From Chitinophaga lutea (lineage in GTDB: Bacteria > Bacteroidota > Bacteroidia > Chitinophagales > Chitinophagaceae): 64,000 nucleotides of DNA. Positions 1-8,700 of this stretch are shown here, in pieces (position 1 is the stretch's first letter; every line of letters starts with the position of its first letter). The notes under the pieces were generated by a model. That model worked only from the letters and a program-made list of their open reading frames with translations, made no database searches and had not been told where the DNA came from. The position numbers were made by a program, and so were the translations under genes. The stretch spans positions 1,612,001 to 1,676,000 of the forward strand of contig NZ_RPDH01000001.1 in the NCBI RefSeq assembly GCF_003813775.1. The letters run 5' to 3'.

Positions 1-2
1 CC

Positions 3-200
3 TTTAATGACGTGAAAATCTATTTTTCGCAAAAAGGCATCTCAGAAACTGAAGCCACCCAGTTTTTCCTGTTTCATGACGGTAAAGCATGGACGAACCG
101 AAAAGGTCGTATCCGCCGCAACTGGAAAAATATCGCCTATCAGTGGATTCAGGGCTGCATCGCCGAAAATCCCTGGTTGTTCAGAAAAGATATCCATTAA
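3..200 (+). CDS. C-terminal part of an ICE replication-associated or conserved small protein (partial, runs off left edge)
   Basis: The reading frame is open to the left edge of the window, so the true start is probably outside; a GTG at 12 is the first internal start codon. The visible 65 residues (FNDVKIYF, then EATQFFLFHDGKAW and RNWKNIAYQWI) follow the layout I associate with the short C-terminal helical module found on Bacteroidota replication or primase-like proteins: a KxYF helix, an EAxxFF helix, then W-x5-Y-x-W. It is followed by three small genes and the mobilisation genes, which is typical of the area between an ICE replication block and mob. Assignment is by pattern only; it could also be a stand-alone small protein. 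Confidence 0.45.
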   Translation, partial: FNDVKIYFSQKGISETEATQFFLFHDGKAWTNRKGRIRRNWKNIAYQWIQGCIAENPWLFRKDIH

Positions 201-219
201 CTCAAAAAAAACCGCTCCC

Positions 220-465
220 ATGTATTTTATCCTGAAATTTTCCGAAACATGGTCGTTGTATGACGTAGATCATTCCAGCAGCCGGACCCTCGATGCCGCC
301 GAAACTGACCTGCTCAAAAAAATCTTTCCGGCACTCAATAACGGCAAAATTCTCACTGCACTGCAGGTTTCTCCAATTTCGCCCAACAAACTGATGGGCC
401 TTCCCATCGCTGAAAAGCCTGTCGCAAAACCTACAATGCAACTGAGTACCCCACCGCGCAACTAA
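220..465 (+). CDS. Small conserved-looking hypothetical protein (81 aa)
   Basis: An ATG at 220 opens an 81-residue frame 19 bases after the previous stop. The protein begins MYFILKFSETWSLYDVDH and continues with an amphipathic segment (AAETDLLKKIFPAL) and a basic, proline-containing tail. There is no signal peptide or membrane helix. I do not recognise a family. Its position in a tightly packed same-strand run ahead of the mob genes makes it a likely true gene, but the overlapping minus-strand frame at 202-441 means the call rests on context. Confidence 0.45.
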   Translation: MYFILKFSETWSLYDVDHSSSRTLDAAETDLLKKIFPALNNGKILTALQVSPISPNKLMGLPIAEKPVAKPTMQLSTPPRN

Positions 466-497
466 AACAATAAATCCGCTAAAAAGCCTACACGCTT

Positions 498-1007
498 ATG
501 GAACCGATTCAAAACGACAATGAATATACCACCACCGGTCGCGGGGATGCAGTAGGCGAAAAAGCCGGGCTACCCGAGCATATTATTAAAACCATGCAGG
601 CAATCGGCTTTGCAAAAGGTGATGATGATTTGCGTATTCAGCACCTGCCCGGCGTAACGATCATTACCATGCAGGAGCCTTACGATGCGTTTAGCGTCAA
701 TGATACCATTGGTTTTGCCTTCTTCACGGTGGCTGACCCGGATCAACATTCCCGCCTTTTCAGCATCACGCTGCAAATACAAAAGGGCGGCGACCGAACC
801 CGGACAGGTGTACAGTTACGGTATGACCACAGCACGGGTTTTATTCCGAAATCGGAGATGATCAAACGGCTGCATGAATTGGAACTGGCCCGCCGTATAC
901 AGGCGGTCAAAGATGAAAGGCTGCAACGGCGTATTGAACTGTTGCAGGGGCTGAAACAGGAACCGGTAGAGCGGCAGGATCGCGGGCGTGGTTTCCGCAA
1001 ATTCTAA
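498..1007 (+). CDS. Hypothetical cytosolic protein upstream of mob genes (169 aa)
   Basis: This is a soluble protein of 169 residues with no signal peptide. It has an N-terminal half with mixed alpha/beta composition (GVTIITMQEPYDAFSVND) and a strongly charged C-terminal helix rich in Arg, Glu and Gln (residues about 115-160, HELELARRIQAVKDERLQ), likely a coiled coil, ending in a basic RGRGFRKF tail. It starts 32 bases after the previous gene and is followed after 18 bases by another unknown, so the three are probably co-transcribed. No catalytic motif is visible and I do not recognise the family. Confidence 0.6.
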   Translation: MEPIQNDNEYTTTGRGDAVGEKAGLPEHIIKTMQAIGFAKGDDDLRIQHLPGVTIITMQEPYDAFSVNDTIGFAFFTVADPDQHSRLFSITLQIQKGGDRTRTGVQLRYDHSTGFIPKSEMIKRLHELELARRIQAVKDERLQRRIELLQGLKQEPVERQDRGRGFRKF

Positions 1008-1025
1008 CCATCCAATCAAACGAAC

Positions 1026-1472
1026 ATGATTATGACAACATTTGAGAAGTCAATTGCCCGTGAGCTAAAGGTACTGGGATTCGATCTACAAAACATCGAA
1101 TATGTTTCCACCGAAGCGGATGCCATTAGCCACACGCAACACGTAATGTATCGTGAACTCATAGACGTTGATATCAAACATATTCCGGAACAGCCCCGCA
1201 TATCCGTATCCATCCACATTATCATAAAAGAATCATCAACGCCGGTTGTCAATTCCATCGTAACCGGATTCGTCCCGGCTGGCCTGCCGTACAGGCATAA
1301 AACGCCTTCGTATACTCATTTCAAAACCTACGATTTAAAGAAAGACAACCGAATCCCCACACGGGCAGAGATAATAGATGAGGCCAGGATTAAGTTACGC
1401 GCTGCACAAATTATCAAAAATATGCCCATCAGAGAGGAATCACCGCCCTCAAAAAGGCGGATGCGGCATTGA
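1026..1472 (+). CDS. Hypothetical protein upstream of mob genes (148 aa)
   Basis: A 148-residue soluble protein; the start could also be the second Met at 1032 (MTTFEKSIAREL). It has a predicted beta-rich centre (ISVSIHIIIKESSTPVV) and a charged C-terminal helix with a basic tail (PPSKRRMRH). Its general build, with a beta-rich core followed by a charged helix carrying basic residues, resembles the preceding gene, so the two may be distant relatives. This is an impression, not an alignment. It is the last gene before the presumed origin-of-transfer gap and the relaxosome genes. Function unknown. Confidence 0.6.
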   Translation: MIMTTFEKSIARELKVLGFDLQNIEYVSTEADAISHTQHVMYRELIDVDIKHIPEQPRISVSIHIIIKESSTPVVNSIVTGFVPAGLPYRHKTPSYTHFKTYDLKKDNRIPTRAEIIDEARIKLRAAQIIKNMPIREESPPSKRRMRH

Positions 1473-1619
1473 CGATTTCAAAATAAATCCCAGTCTGCCG
1501 GAGCGGCGTTCATCACTACAACAACGACGTGATCGAGGAAAATCCGGGACTAACTCCCGGGGCAAGATGTAGTGTTGTTGACACAATACCGCCCTGCGGG
1601 CGATTAATACGGGCACAAA
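1473..1619 (+). other. Candidate origin-of-transfer region in front of the mobilisation genes
   Basis: A 147-base gap lies directly upstream of the relaxosome accessory gene. It contains short inverted repeats: CAACAAC at 1519-1525 against GTTGTTG at 1574-1580, a CCCGG-type palindrome near 1556-1562, and a CGCCC-tgc-GGGCG hairpin just before the gene. In Bacteroidota mobile elements oriT usually sits immediately upstream of the accessory/relaxase pair. The location is an inference; no nick-site consensus was matched. Confidence 0.3.
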
Positions 1620-2030
1620 ATGAGAAAAGGCCAAACAAAAGGCGAGGCAGGATTGACAAAACTGGTCTGGACACGGCTCACGGAAAAACAATACACCCGG
1701 CTGCAAAGGGTGTTGGATGGCACCAAAGGCGAAACCCTCAGCAGCCTGATCCGCAAAATCCTCCAGCGGCAGCAGATCAGGATCTATGTCGAAGAAGAAT
1801 CCATGCACGCCACGATGGAAGAACTGGCTGCCATCCGCGCCGAAATTAAGGCCATCGGTCACAACATTAACCAGATCACTCGGCATTTCAACGGGCATCC
1901 GGAACTCCACGAAAGGGTGTGGTCAGCAAAAGAGGCACTCTCCAGCTACACCAACATGGAAGCAAAAACCGACCAGCTTCTCGCCATTATTTCAAAACTC
2001 GCCAAAAAGTGGTTGCAAAATTCAAATTGA
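1620..2030 (+). CDS. mobA: Relaxosome accessory protein, MobA/MobC family
   Basis: This 136-residue protein has the build of Bacteroidota mobilisation accessory proteins. A basic N-terminus (MRKGQTKGEAGLTKLVWTRL) is followed by a likely ribbon-helix-helix DNA-binding segment (residues about 18-45, RLTEKQYTRLQ...LSSLIRKIL). Next comes the family-typical helix AIRAEIKAIGHNINQITRHFN (about residues 68-88). Such proteins bind oriT and help the relaxase nick and load. The 3' end overlaps the relaxase start by 22 bases in a different frame, indicating translational coupling. The symbol follows Bacteroides usage (MobA accessory, MobB relaxase, MobC coupling protein) and is not proven here. Confidence 0.75.
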   Translation: MRKGQTKGEAGLTKLVWTRLTEKQYTRLQRVLDGTKGETLSSLIRKILQRQQIRIYVEEESMHATMEELAAIRAEIKAIGHNINQITRHFNGHPELHERVWSAKEALSSYTNMEAKTDQLLAIISKLAKKWLQNSN

Positions 2031-3187
2031 TAAAAAACATGAATGACGCACTGGCATACAATGAAAACAAAGTTTCGAAGGGACAGGCACGGCTCATCAT
2101 GGCCTATCGCTTCGCTGCTAACGTAGAAGAGTTGTCATTCGGGGAAAAGCTGCGCCGTTTTACCCTCCTGAACGACCGCGCCCCCAATATCTCCAATAAC
2201 ACTGCCCACATCTTTTTGAGCTTCCATAGCAACGAAAAGAGTCTCCTGACGGACGAGCGGCTCGCCTCGATTGCCCAAAGTTATATGGAGCAGATCGGTT
2301 TCGGGGGTCAACCATACCTGGTATACACCCACACTGACACCGCCAACCCGCACCTGCACATTGTGACGACCCCGATATTGGTAACTGGCCGAACCATCAA
2401 CTGCCACAATATCGGCAAGCGCCTATCAGCCCCGGCCAGAAAACAGATCGAAGCGGCATTTCACCTGATCCCGGCAGAAAAGAGCCGTCAGCTGGCCCCG
2501 GAAGAACTAAAACCCTTAAACTTTCGCTATCAATATGGCAAAACGCCCACCATGCAGGAAATTTCAAAAAGGGTGCGCTATGTACTGTCCGCCTACCGGT
2601 TTACCAGTCTCCAGGAGTTTAATGCTGTTCTCCGCATCCACGGCATCATGGCATTTACGGGTAACCACGGCAGTAGGCAGGCACTTGCGGGCGGCCTTAC
2701 TTATCACGCCATTGACGAATCCGGGTGCAAAATAGGTGTGCCGGTCGCAGCCAGTAATATTGCCACCAGCCCCACGCTGCCCCACATTTTGAAGCAATGC
2801 GCCAAAAATGCCGTGACCGCTTCCCGGCGCAATCAACGGCTGGTTTCAAAAATCAACGAAATATTGGACACCCATCGGCCTCCACAGGAAATAGCGGCAG
2901 CCTTTCGCGCCGCAAAAATCTACGCTGTCTCCGACAGCAAGACCGCAGAAACATTTTTTATCGACGGGCAAAATAATGCCGTCATTCCTGCCACCAACAT
3001 CGCCACCCAAAGCAACCGTGAAAACAAACCACATCACCGGTTTCTCGACCACAGACTGCCCGATCAATCATCTACAACGGCTACGCTGACATACACCATT
3101 CTCGACGAACTACTTCGGCCTACAGCAACAGTTGACCAATACGCACAGTTTCAGAAAAAGAAGAAAAAGCGGCAAAAAGGAAGATAG
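2009..3187 (+). CDS. mobB: Relaxase / mobilisation nuclease (MobB type)
   Basis: A relaxase of 392 residues using a GTG start at 2009. That start gives MVAKFKLIKNMNDALAYNENKV, which matches the usual relaxase opening (MVAKI..GKN...AL.YN..KV), whereas longer starts upstream do not fit. The three-His metal motif is present as NPHLHIVTT, preceded by FGGQPYLVYTHTD, where the catalytic Tyr-containing and His-containing strands are expected. It nicks oriT and stays covalently bound to the transferred strand. The C-terminus is lysine-rich (QFQKKKKKRQKGR). It overlaps the accessory gene by 22 bases and is followed by the coupling protein after 38 bases, forming a mob operon. Confidence 0.88.
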   Translation: MVAKFKLIKNMNDALAYNENKVSKGQARLIMAYRFAANVEELSFGEKLRRFTLLNDRAPNISNNTAHIFLSFHSNEKSLLTDERLASIAQSYMEQIGFGGQPYLVYTHTDTANPHLHIVTTPILVTGRTINCHNIGKRLSAPARKQIEAAFHLIPAEKSRQLAPEELKPLNFRYQYGKTPTMQEISKRVRYVLSAYRFTSLQEFNAVLRIHGIMAFTGNHGSRQALAGGLTYHAIDESGCKIGVPVAASNIATSPTLPHILKQCAKNAVTASRRNQRLVSKINEILDTHRPPQEIAAAFRAAKIYAVSDSKTAETFFIDGQNNAVIPATNIATQSNRENKPHHRFLDHRLPDQSSTTATLTYTILDELLRPTATVDQYAQFQKKKKKRQKGR

Positions 3188-3225
3188 TCTACTGGTTTAC
3201 TCCACTTTCCTAAAATATCAAAAAC

Positions 3226-5226
3226 ATGCAAACCGGCGAAGATATCACCGCGCTCCGCAAGATCATCGACTTTGTAAGATTTGGCAGTGCAATCGTGTTG
3301 TTGATCCATTTCTATATCCAATGCCATCCGTTGCTACTCAGCTGGCAGCTCACCCATCCATTGGCCGACCGCCTGTTCAGCAATCTTTCCCGCGATCTTC
3401 CATTTTTCGATACTGCCACTGGTGAAAAATCCATTGCATTGCTTCTGCTACTGATCACCCTGGCTGCAGCAAAAGGCAGAAAAGACGAAAACCTGAAAGC
3501 ACGGCCGCTGGTTGGCTTTCTCCTGTTTGGCATTTGCGCGTTCTACCTATCCACATTATTGCTAAAGATGGCACCGCAGGATCATCTATATATAATATAT
3601 ATGGCGGTTACTGCTTGCGGTTACCTGACTATTTTAGAGACGGGCACCAAATTCAGCCGTTTACTCCACCTCAAGCACAAAGACGACATTTTCAATACCC
3701 TGAATGAATCTTTCCCCCAGGAAGAAACCCGGCTCGAAAACAAATACTCCTTCAATTTCGCTGCACAATACCGGTACCGCGGCCAGCTGCGCAAATCCCA
3801 TATTTCGGTCATTTCGCCCTTTCGTGCGCTAACGGTAATGGGCACACCCGGTTCCGGTAAAACATTCTACGTTTTCCGGGAAATCCTACAACAAGCAGCA
3901 GCCAAAGGGTACACGCTATTCGTGTTCGACTATAAATACCCTGACTTAACTAAAATTATCTTTCATCATGCCAAACGTAACCTCGATAAGTACGCGCATC
4001 CGTTAAAGTTCTACGTAATCAACTTCGACGACCTAAGCCGCTCTCACCGTGCCAACCCCATCCAGCCGCAAACATTTTCCGATATGACCGACGCCGCCGA
4101 AAGCAGCCGCACCCTGATGTTGTCGCTCAACAGAGACTGGATCAAGAAAACCGGGGACTTTTGGGCCGAAAGTAGCATTACGTTTTTTACGGCATTGCTA
4201 TGGTATCTGAAAAAATATGACGGCGGCAGGTTCTGCACCATTCCCCATGCAATAGAGCTGGCGCAAATTGATTACAAAAAACTATTTAAAGTTCTCATTG
4301 AAGAATCAGAAATACAAACCCTCATCAATGTTTTTATCTCTGCTTGGGCACGCGGCGCAAACGAACAATTAGAGGGACAAATTGGTTCGACAAAAATTGC
4401 GCTGGCACGGTTGGCATCCCCATCCATCTACTGGGTGTTGACCGGCAACGATTTCACGTTGGATATCAATAATCCCACCGCCCCGAAGATCATTTGCGCA
4501 GGCAGCAACCCCATGCGCCAACAGGTCTACGGCCCAGTACTCTCACTATTTGTGGAGCGAATGTTGAAAATGATTAATAAACCAGGGCAGTTACATTCGG
4601 CGCTGGTTCTCGATGAATTTGCCAGCCTCACTGTCAACAACATCGACCAACATATTGCCACCGCCCGCGGGCGGCTGTGTGCAACTTGTATCGGACTGCA
4701 GGATCTCTCCCAACTACGGCGCGACTATGGAAAAGAGCAGGCAGATGTAATAGTCAATACATGCGGCAATATCATTAGCGGCCAGGTATTAGGCGATACG
4801 GCCAAACTCATCAGCGACCGCATCGGAAAAATCAATCAGGAAAAAGAATCAACCAGCATTAGCAGTTCGGACACATCAGTCAGCAAATCCACCCAGTTAG
4901 AAGTCGCCATCCAACCGGCGAAAATCGCCAATTTGTCCAGTGGCGAGTTCGTCGGAGCAGTCGCCGACACCCCGCAGCAAAAAATCGCCCAAAAGGCATT
5001 TCACTGCGAACTGCTGGTAGACTTCGATGCGGTTGCAAATGAAGAAAAACAATATGAAGACTTTCCCGTCATCCGAAACATCACAGAGGATGAAGTCATG
5101 AAAAACTTCAACCAGGTCAAATATGACATACAGGATTTAATAAATAACGAAATGAAACGTATTGAAAGCGAAAACCCAACACCTGAGCCACCGCCAACAG
5201 AAGAAAAAAAACCTGTCAGCTTGTAA
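3226..5226 (+). CDS. mobC: Type IV coupling protein (VirD4/TraG family, MobC of Bacteroides elements)
   Basis: A 666-residue coupling ATPase that should link the relaxosome to the tra-encoded channel at the inner membrane. The N-terminal ~140 residues contain several membrane segments (for example AIVLLIHFYIQCHPLLL, LLLLLITLAAAKG and LVGFLLFGICAFYLSTLLL). A Walker A site (GTPGSGKTF) lies near residue 207 and a Walker B site (ALVLDEFASL) near residue 460. The region after residue 480 carries the ARGRLCATCIGLQDLSQL segment typical of the TraG/TraD motor. The C-terminus is Pro/Glu-rich. It sits directly after the relaxase and is probably in the same transcript. Confidence 0.88.
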   Translation: MQTGEDITALRKIIDFVRFGSAIVLLIHFYIQCHPLLLSWQLTHPLADRLFSNLSRDLPFFDTATGEKSIALLLLLITLAAAKGRKDENLKARPLVGFLLFGICAFYLSTLLLKMAPQDHLYIIYMAVTACGYLTILETGTKFSRLLHLKHKDDIFNTLNESFPQEETRLENKYSFNFAAQYRYRGQLRKSHISVISPFRALTVMGTPGSGKTFYVFREILQQAAAKGYTLFVFDYKYPDLTKIIFHHAKRNLDKYAHPLKFYVINFDDLSRSHRANPIQPQTFSDMTDAAESSRTLMLSLNRDWIKKTGDFWAESSITFFTALLWYLKKYDGGRFCTIPHAIELAQIDYKKLFKVLIEESEIQTLINVFISAWARGANEQLEGQIGSTKIALARLASPSIYWVLTGNDFTLDINNPTAPKIICAGSNPMRQQVYGPVLSLFVERMLKMINKPGQLHSALVLDEFASLTVNNIDQHIATARGRLCATCIGLQDLSQLRRDYGKEQADVIVNTCGNIISGQVLGDTAKLISDRIGKINQEKESTSISSSDTSVSKSTQLEVAIQPAKIANLSSGEFVGAVADTPQQKIAQKAFHCELLVDFDAVANEEKQYEDFPVIRNITEDEVMKNFNQVKYDIQDLINNEMKRIESENPTPEPPPTEEKKPVSL

Positions 5227-5250
5227 TCATTCATTTTAAACATTAATAAC

Positions 5251-6441
5251 ATGGAAACAATTATCGAACAAAACAAAAAAAATTTAAACCAATTAACGCA
5301 GAACACACTGCCAGACCTCGGTTTCAAAAATGTATTCGATAAACAACTGGTTGAAAGGCTACCCGCGGCATTCGAGAATGGGCTACGGGCATTTTCAATG
5401 GCGTGTAAAAGCACCGACAAAGAGCCTGTCACGCATATCATCACGTTTGAGCGTAAAAACGACAAAAGTGACTTTTATGTTCAGCGGATAGCTTCAACAC
5501 TTGAAATGCAGGACGGTAAAAAATCCACGCATATATTTGACATATATAACCGGTACAGCTATAACCGCACGCAAATGGAAAACTTATTGAAAGGTCGCTG
5601 GGTGCGTAAACTTTGGAAAAGCCAAAAGACCGGTAAACTTTTACCCTACTGGATGCGGTTAGACTTTAATAAACTAAACGATCAGAAAACTGGTTTTGAG
5701 ATCGAGCGAATATTTGAATCGCAGAAAAAAATAGATTATGCAGCAGATTTCAGTCGCATACCATTAGGAAATAAGAGCCAGGCTGAGAAGGAAGCATTGA
5801 TGCGTGATGTTGCCAATGGTAATAATCCTTTCACTTATGTTTGGATTGACAACCTCGAAACCGGCAAAAGGGAAAGCGTCGGGGTCTATCTGCTGGCGAC
5901 CCCAAACGAAGAAGAAAGGATCATTGGCATCGACAAAGATGGCAAAGAGCGTAAAGTGATGATTGATGAACTTTCTATCATCGACAATAAAAACTGGTTG
6001 GAAGACGCCATTGCTGCTGAACAAAGCAACCAACAACAACCCCTCGCAGCGCAAAATTCCGTCGGCGCGGATAATTCCCATCCAGGAGACGAACAAGGTT
6101 TCGATGAACTACCATTCGACCCTGACGTGATCCTTGACCAGTATCCCGTACCAGGAGAAAACAACCTAAACGGCAGCACTATCGGCACAGTGGCTGAACC
6201 CTCTGTACAGATCCCGCCCCCCGTGACTGAACAAACCTCCCACGTATCGAACGGCCAAAACCAAGAGTCGGTTGGTAAAAATGAAAATATCGAAGCTGGT
6301 AAAAATAGTGTGAGCAACAGCGTAAAACCCGAACAGGCTGACAACCAGCAAAACAAGCATCGAAAGGGAACAGATTTAGCGGACATGGTTAGCCAGGGAC
6401 CAGATAACAAAAACCCTAAAAGAACAGGAAAAGGAAAATAG
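5251..6441 (+). CDS. Conserved ICE hypothetical protein (396 aa), last gene of the mob operon
   Basis: The gene starts 24 bases after the coupling protein and ends just before a hairpin terminator at 6451. The first ~250 residues are soluble and globular, with motifs such as THIFDIYNRYSYNRTQMENLL and GRWVRKLWKSQKTGK. The last ~130 residues are low-complexity, rich in Gln, Asn, Pro and Glu, and end in a basic tail (NPKRTGKGK). Proteins of this kind commonly follow mob genes on Bacteroidota plasmids and ICEs, but I do not know a function. No catalytic motif, signal peptide or membrane segment is evident. Confidence 0.65.
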   Translation: METIIEQNKKNLNQLTQNTLPDLGFKNVFDKQLVERLPAAFENGLRAFSMACKSTDKEPVTHIITFERKNDKSDFYVQRIASTLEMQDGKKSTHIFDIYNRYSYNRTQMENLLKGRWVRKLWKSQKTGKLLPYWMRLDFNKLNDQKTGFEIERIFESQKKIDYAADFSRIPLGNKSQAEKEALMRDVANGNNPFTYVWIDNLETGKRESVGVYLLATPNEEERIIGIDKDGKERKVMIDELSIIDNKNWLEDAIAAEQSNQQQPLAAQNSVGADNSHPGDEQGFDELPFDPDVILDQYPVPGENNLNGSTIGTVAEPSVQIPPPVTEQTSHVSNGQNQESVGKNENIEAGKNSVSNSVKPEQADNQQNKHRKGTDLADMVSQGPDNKNPKRTGKGK

Positions 6442-6450
6442 GTAAATACA

Positions 6451-6485
6451 GAAAGTCGCCGAAAACACGGCGACTTTCATTTTTG
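6451..6485 (+). terminator. Rho-independent terminator of the mob operon
   Basis: Perfect 10-bp stem GAAAGTCGCC (6451-6460) / GGCGACTTTC (6469-6478), 8-base loop, followed by ATTTTT. It lies 9 bases after the stop of the 396-aa gene. Confidence 0.85.
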
Positions 6486-6537
6486 CTACATGGCTTTTTC
6501 GGGTATAAGCCTCAAGGATGGTTTAATGGTAATGGCT

Positions 6538-6825
6538 CTAATTAATAACTTCTATAACTTTTGAGGCGACAATATTCGCTTCAATGTCCACAACAATGAT
6601 TTTTATCTTCCCAATAGGTGGTTCCTTTGCTACTATAGTAATATTAACCACATTATAACCTTCAAAGGCGGCCATCGACAACATCGCCAGTATGCGGCGG
6701 CATGCTGTAACTACAGCAATCAATAGATATTCAATTTTATCATGGACGATTTCAATTTGAAATGTCGGATAGTTTATGACCGATGACACTATAATATTTT
6801 CCGGATTATGTTCTGCTTCTACCAT
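6538..6825 (-). CDS. Small hypothetical protein (95 aa)
   Basis: A minus-strand frame of 95 residues with a protein-like composition: alternating hydrophobic strands (IIVSSVI, FQIEIVHDKIEYLLIAVV, VVNITIVAKEPP, IKIIVVDIE). It starts with ATG about 50 bases from a large hairpin on its upstream side. I recognise no family. It could be a genuine small beta-rich protein or a chance open frame; its isolation from other genes keeps confidence low. Confidence 0.35.
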   Translation of the reverse strand: MVEAEHNPENIIVSSVINYPTFQIEIVHDKIEYLLIAVVTACRRILAMLSMAAFEGYNVVNITIVAKEPPIGKIKIIVVDIEANIVASKVIEVIN

Positions 6826-7558
6826 ACTTAAAACGAATGCGACACAAAACTTGTTAGACTGCCGTGAACTTTTTTTTTAGAAAAACGAGTGGGGCTATAA
6901 ACATAGCCCCACTTGTTTAAACACAATAACATTTCCGATGCTGTCGTCGTAAATACTCATGTTTAAAACCAAAAAAAGCCATACATCAGTTTTTTTTGGG
7001 AAACTGATAAAACCCCTTGATAAGATAGCAATCCTGCACTCTACAGGACACTTTGCACCCTACAAAGAATTGTTGGGTGCATTCAAGTCAAATTAATGGA
7101 CGAAAACCTGTCCAAATGAATACAACCCCTATGAGAGGCATAGGGAAGGGCTGTTTACAACATTGCTGTTGATATATAGCGAGTTTATATTTCACGCGCA
7201 GCAAAAAATCTTCCTATAGAAATAGGAAGACGATGTTATTTATTCACGGGCACAATGTTGTGCCTGATAACAATAATATAACGCGCACCTCGCCAAAGTA
7301 ACCATTCATTGGTCAATCAATCACACTCCATATTGTCGATTAATTATAAAGATTTAATCGTACAAAAATGCCTCCCTACACACTTTGGGAGGCATACATT
7401 CAAACTTAGTCAACGCTCCTTGTTGACATTTTCAAGGCTGTACTACTTCAAATTGAACAACCATAACATTCCCCAAATGAAAACAGTCGGGGGCAGTAGT
7501 TCATGCGATAGTATTAAAACGAAAATGAGAAAAAATTAACCATTCATTCATGTAACAA
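6826..7558. other. Gene-poor, hairpin-rich spacer
   Basis: About 730 bases without a convincing gene. It holds three clear hairpins: 6883-6918 (16-bp stem, one G-U pair, loop AAAC, T-tract on the minus-strand side), 7209-7230 (9-bp stem, loop AGAA) and 7368-7395 (9-bp stem ATGCCTCCC/GGGAGGCAT). The 76-aa frame at 7309-7539 runs across the last hairpin and does not look coding. Non-coding RNA or a decayed boundary between modules are both possible. Confidence 0.5.
6871..6918 (-). terminator. Strong terminator-like hairpin
   Basis: Left arm 6883-6898 pairs with 6903-6918 over 16 bp with one G-U pair and loop AAAC. On the minus strand the stem is followed by a T-rich tract (complement of 6871-6882). 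It would stop leftward transcription coming from the 247-aa gene region before the 95-aa gene. Confidence 0.6.
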
Positions 7559-8302
7559 TTACAAAAGAAAATCGTCTCCTATGGCAGATTGATGGTTATA
7601 CCCCGAATAGTGTAGGCGAAAACAAAGCAGGTAAAATGAGAAATGTTCAACAGACATGGCATCCCGGAGTTCCATATATACCACAGCACGTTTCGAAAAT
7701 ATTTCTTCCATCGTTACATTACCCGCATCAACTTGGGTTACAATAGGAACAGCTGCTATATAGCTTTTGAGAAATATTTGCAAATCCTCATGAGGTACTT
7801 TTTTCAAATGATCTGAAAGCCGGTGTCGCATTTCGGTAATCTGGTGGATGGTCACAAACCCGGCAATCTTTTTGGCGATATCTTTGATATCTCCACCCTC
7901 ATGCAACCTTGACAGCAGAAACGAACGCACATCAGAAAACAGAGCCAAAAAATCATCAACAGGGCCATCGACGGGTATTTCTTTTTGCTCTCTTAGCTTT
8001 CTAAATGAACGAACGGGTTTGATCTGTGCGCGGTGCAAAAGCTCTAAGTACGCAACTCGTTCACCCGAGCAGCTGGTTCGCACCGCCTGCTCGATGTTAG
8101 CAATACTCACATTAGGTTTTAGAGCCAACACTGCACAAAAAGCATTTAGGGTTAACAGCTCTGCCGTCGGCTCGTCTATTTCGCTCCTAATATTCTCGTC
8201 ATACATCCTGTCATATAATAATAAATACAGCAGGAACAGAACTTGCCTGTTATGCATATTGAGTTCACGAAGGAACCCCTTTTCGGTTTCACTATTTATC
8301 AT
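7559..8302 (-). CDS. Hypothetical cytosolic protein (247 aa)
   Basis: A 247-residue, mainly alpha-helical soluble protein with no signal peptide or membrane segment. It contains ELNMHNRQVLFLLYLLLYDRMYDENIRSE near the N-terminus and a central stretch DGPVDDFLALFSDVRSFLLSRLHEGGDIKDIAKKIAGF. It is transcribed leftward, divergent from the ECF sigma gene, with a 398-base gap between them. I do not recognise a domain. It lies between the mob module and the SusCD/peptide cargo, so it may belong to either, and nothing in the sequence decides that. Confidence 0.55.
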   Translation of the reverse strand: MINSETEKGFLRELNMHNRQVLFLLYLLLYDRMYDENIRSEIDEPTAELLTLNAFCAVLALKPNVSIANIEQAVRTSCSGERVAYLELLHRAQIKPVRSFRKLREQKEIPVDGPVDDFLALFSDVRSFLLSRLHEGGDIKDIAKKIAGFVTIHQITEMRHRLSDHLKKVPHEDLQIFLKSYIAAVPIVTQVDAGNVTMEEIFSKRAVVYMELRDAMSVEHFSFYLLCFRLHYSGYNHQSAIGDDFLL

Positions 8303-8700
8303 ATCGTTGATGACCGGGGCGACACCCGTCGCAAACCGGAAGGTCTATTTATTATAATAAAACATAATAAAGGGAGATAGGAGCTAACACTTGCCTACCG
8401 GAAACTTAACTTTTTATACGGTTTTTCCCAAAATAATTTTGTCGTTATTTATCACCTTTCGAAAAATTTTGAAAGACACTTTTTAACACTATTTTTTTCT
8501 ACTTTCGTTTCGAGAGAAGATTGTCTCCAGGTCTTATGAAAAATCGGGAGTACAATTGTGCGATTGATTTTATCTGTAGTATATATTTACCTAACCTTTC
8601 CTCCCTTGTTCTAATTTGTTAACCGCTCACCAGAGCGCCCCTCTCTCGTCCGGCAAGACAAAACCTTTTACCCATCCAAACCACCCAGCAGGGGCAGCTT
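8303..8700. other. Intergenic region between divergent genes; probable promoter area of the ECF sigma operon
   Basis: This 398-base AT-rich gap separates a leftward unknown from the rightward FecI-type gene and must hold both promoters. A TACTTTCG sequence near 8499-8506 resembles the Bacteroidota -7 element TAnnTTTG, but no partner at the right spacing is clear. I see no gene or strong hairpin here. Confidence 0.3.

Noticed and set aside
7309..7539. 76-aa plus-strand open frame
   Set aside because: It crosses a hairpin, lacks a credible leader and has no protein-like pattern.
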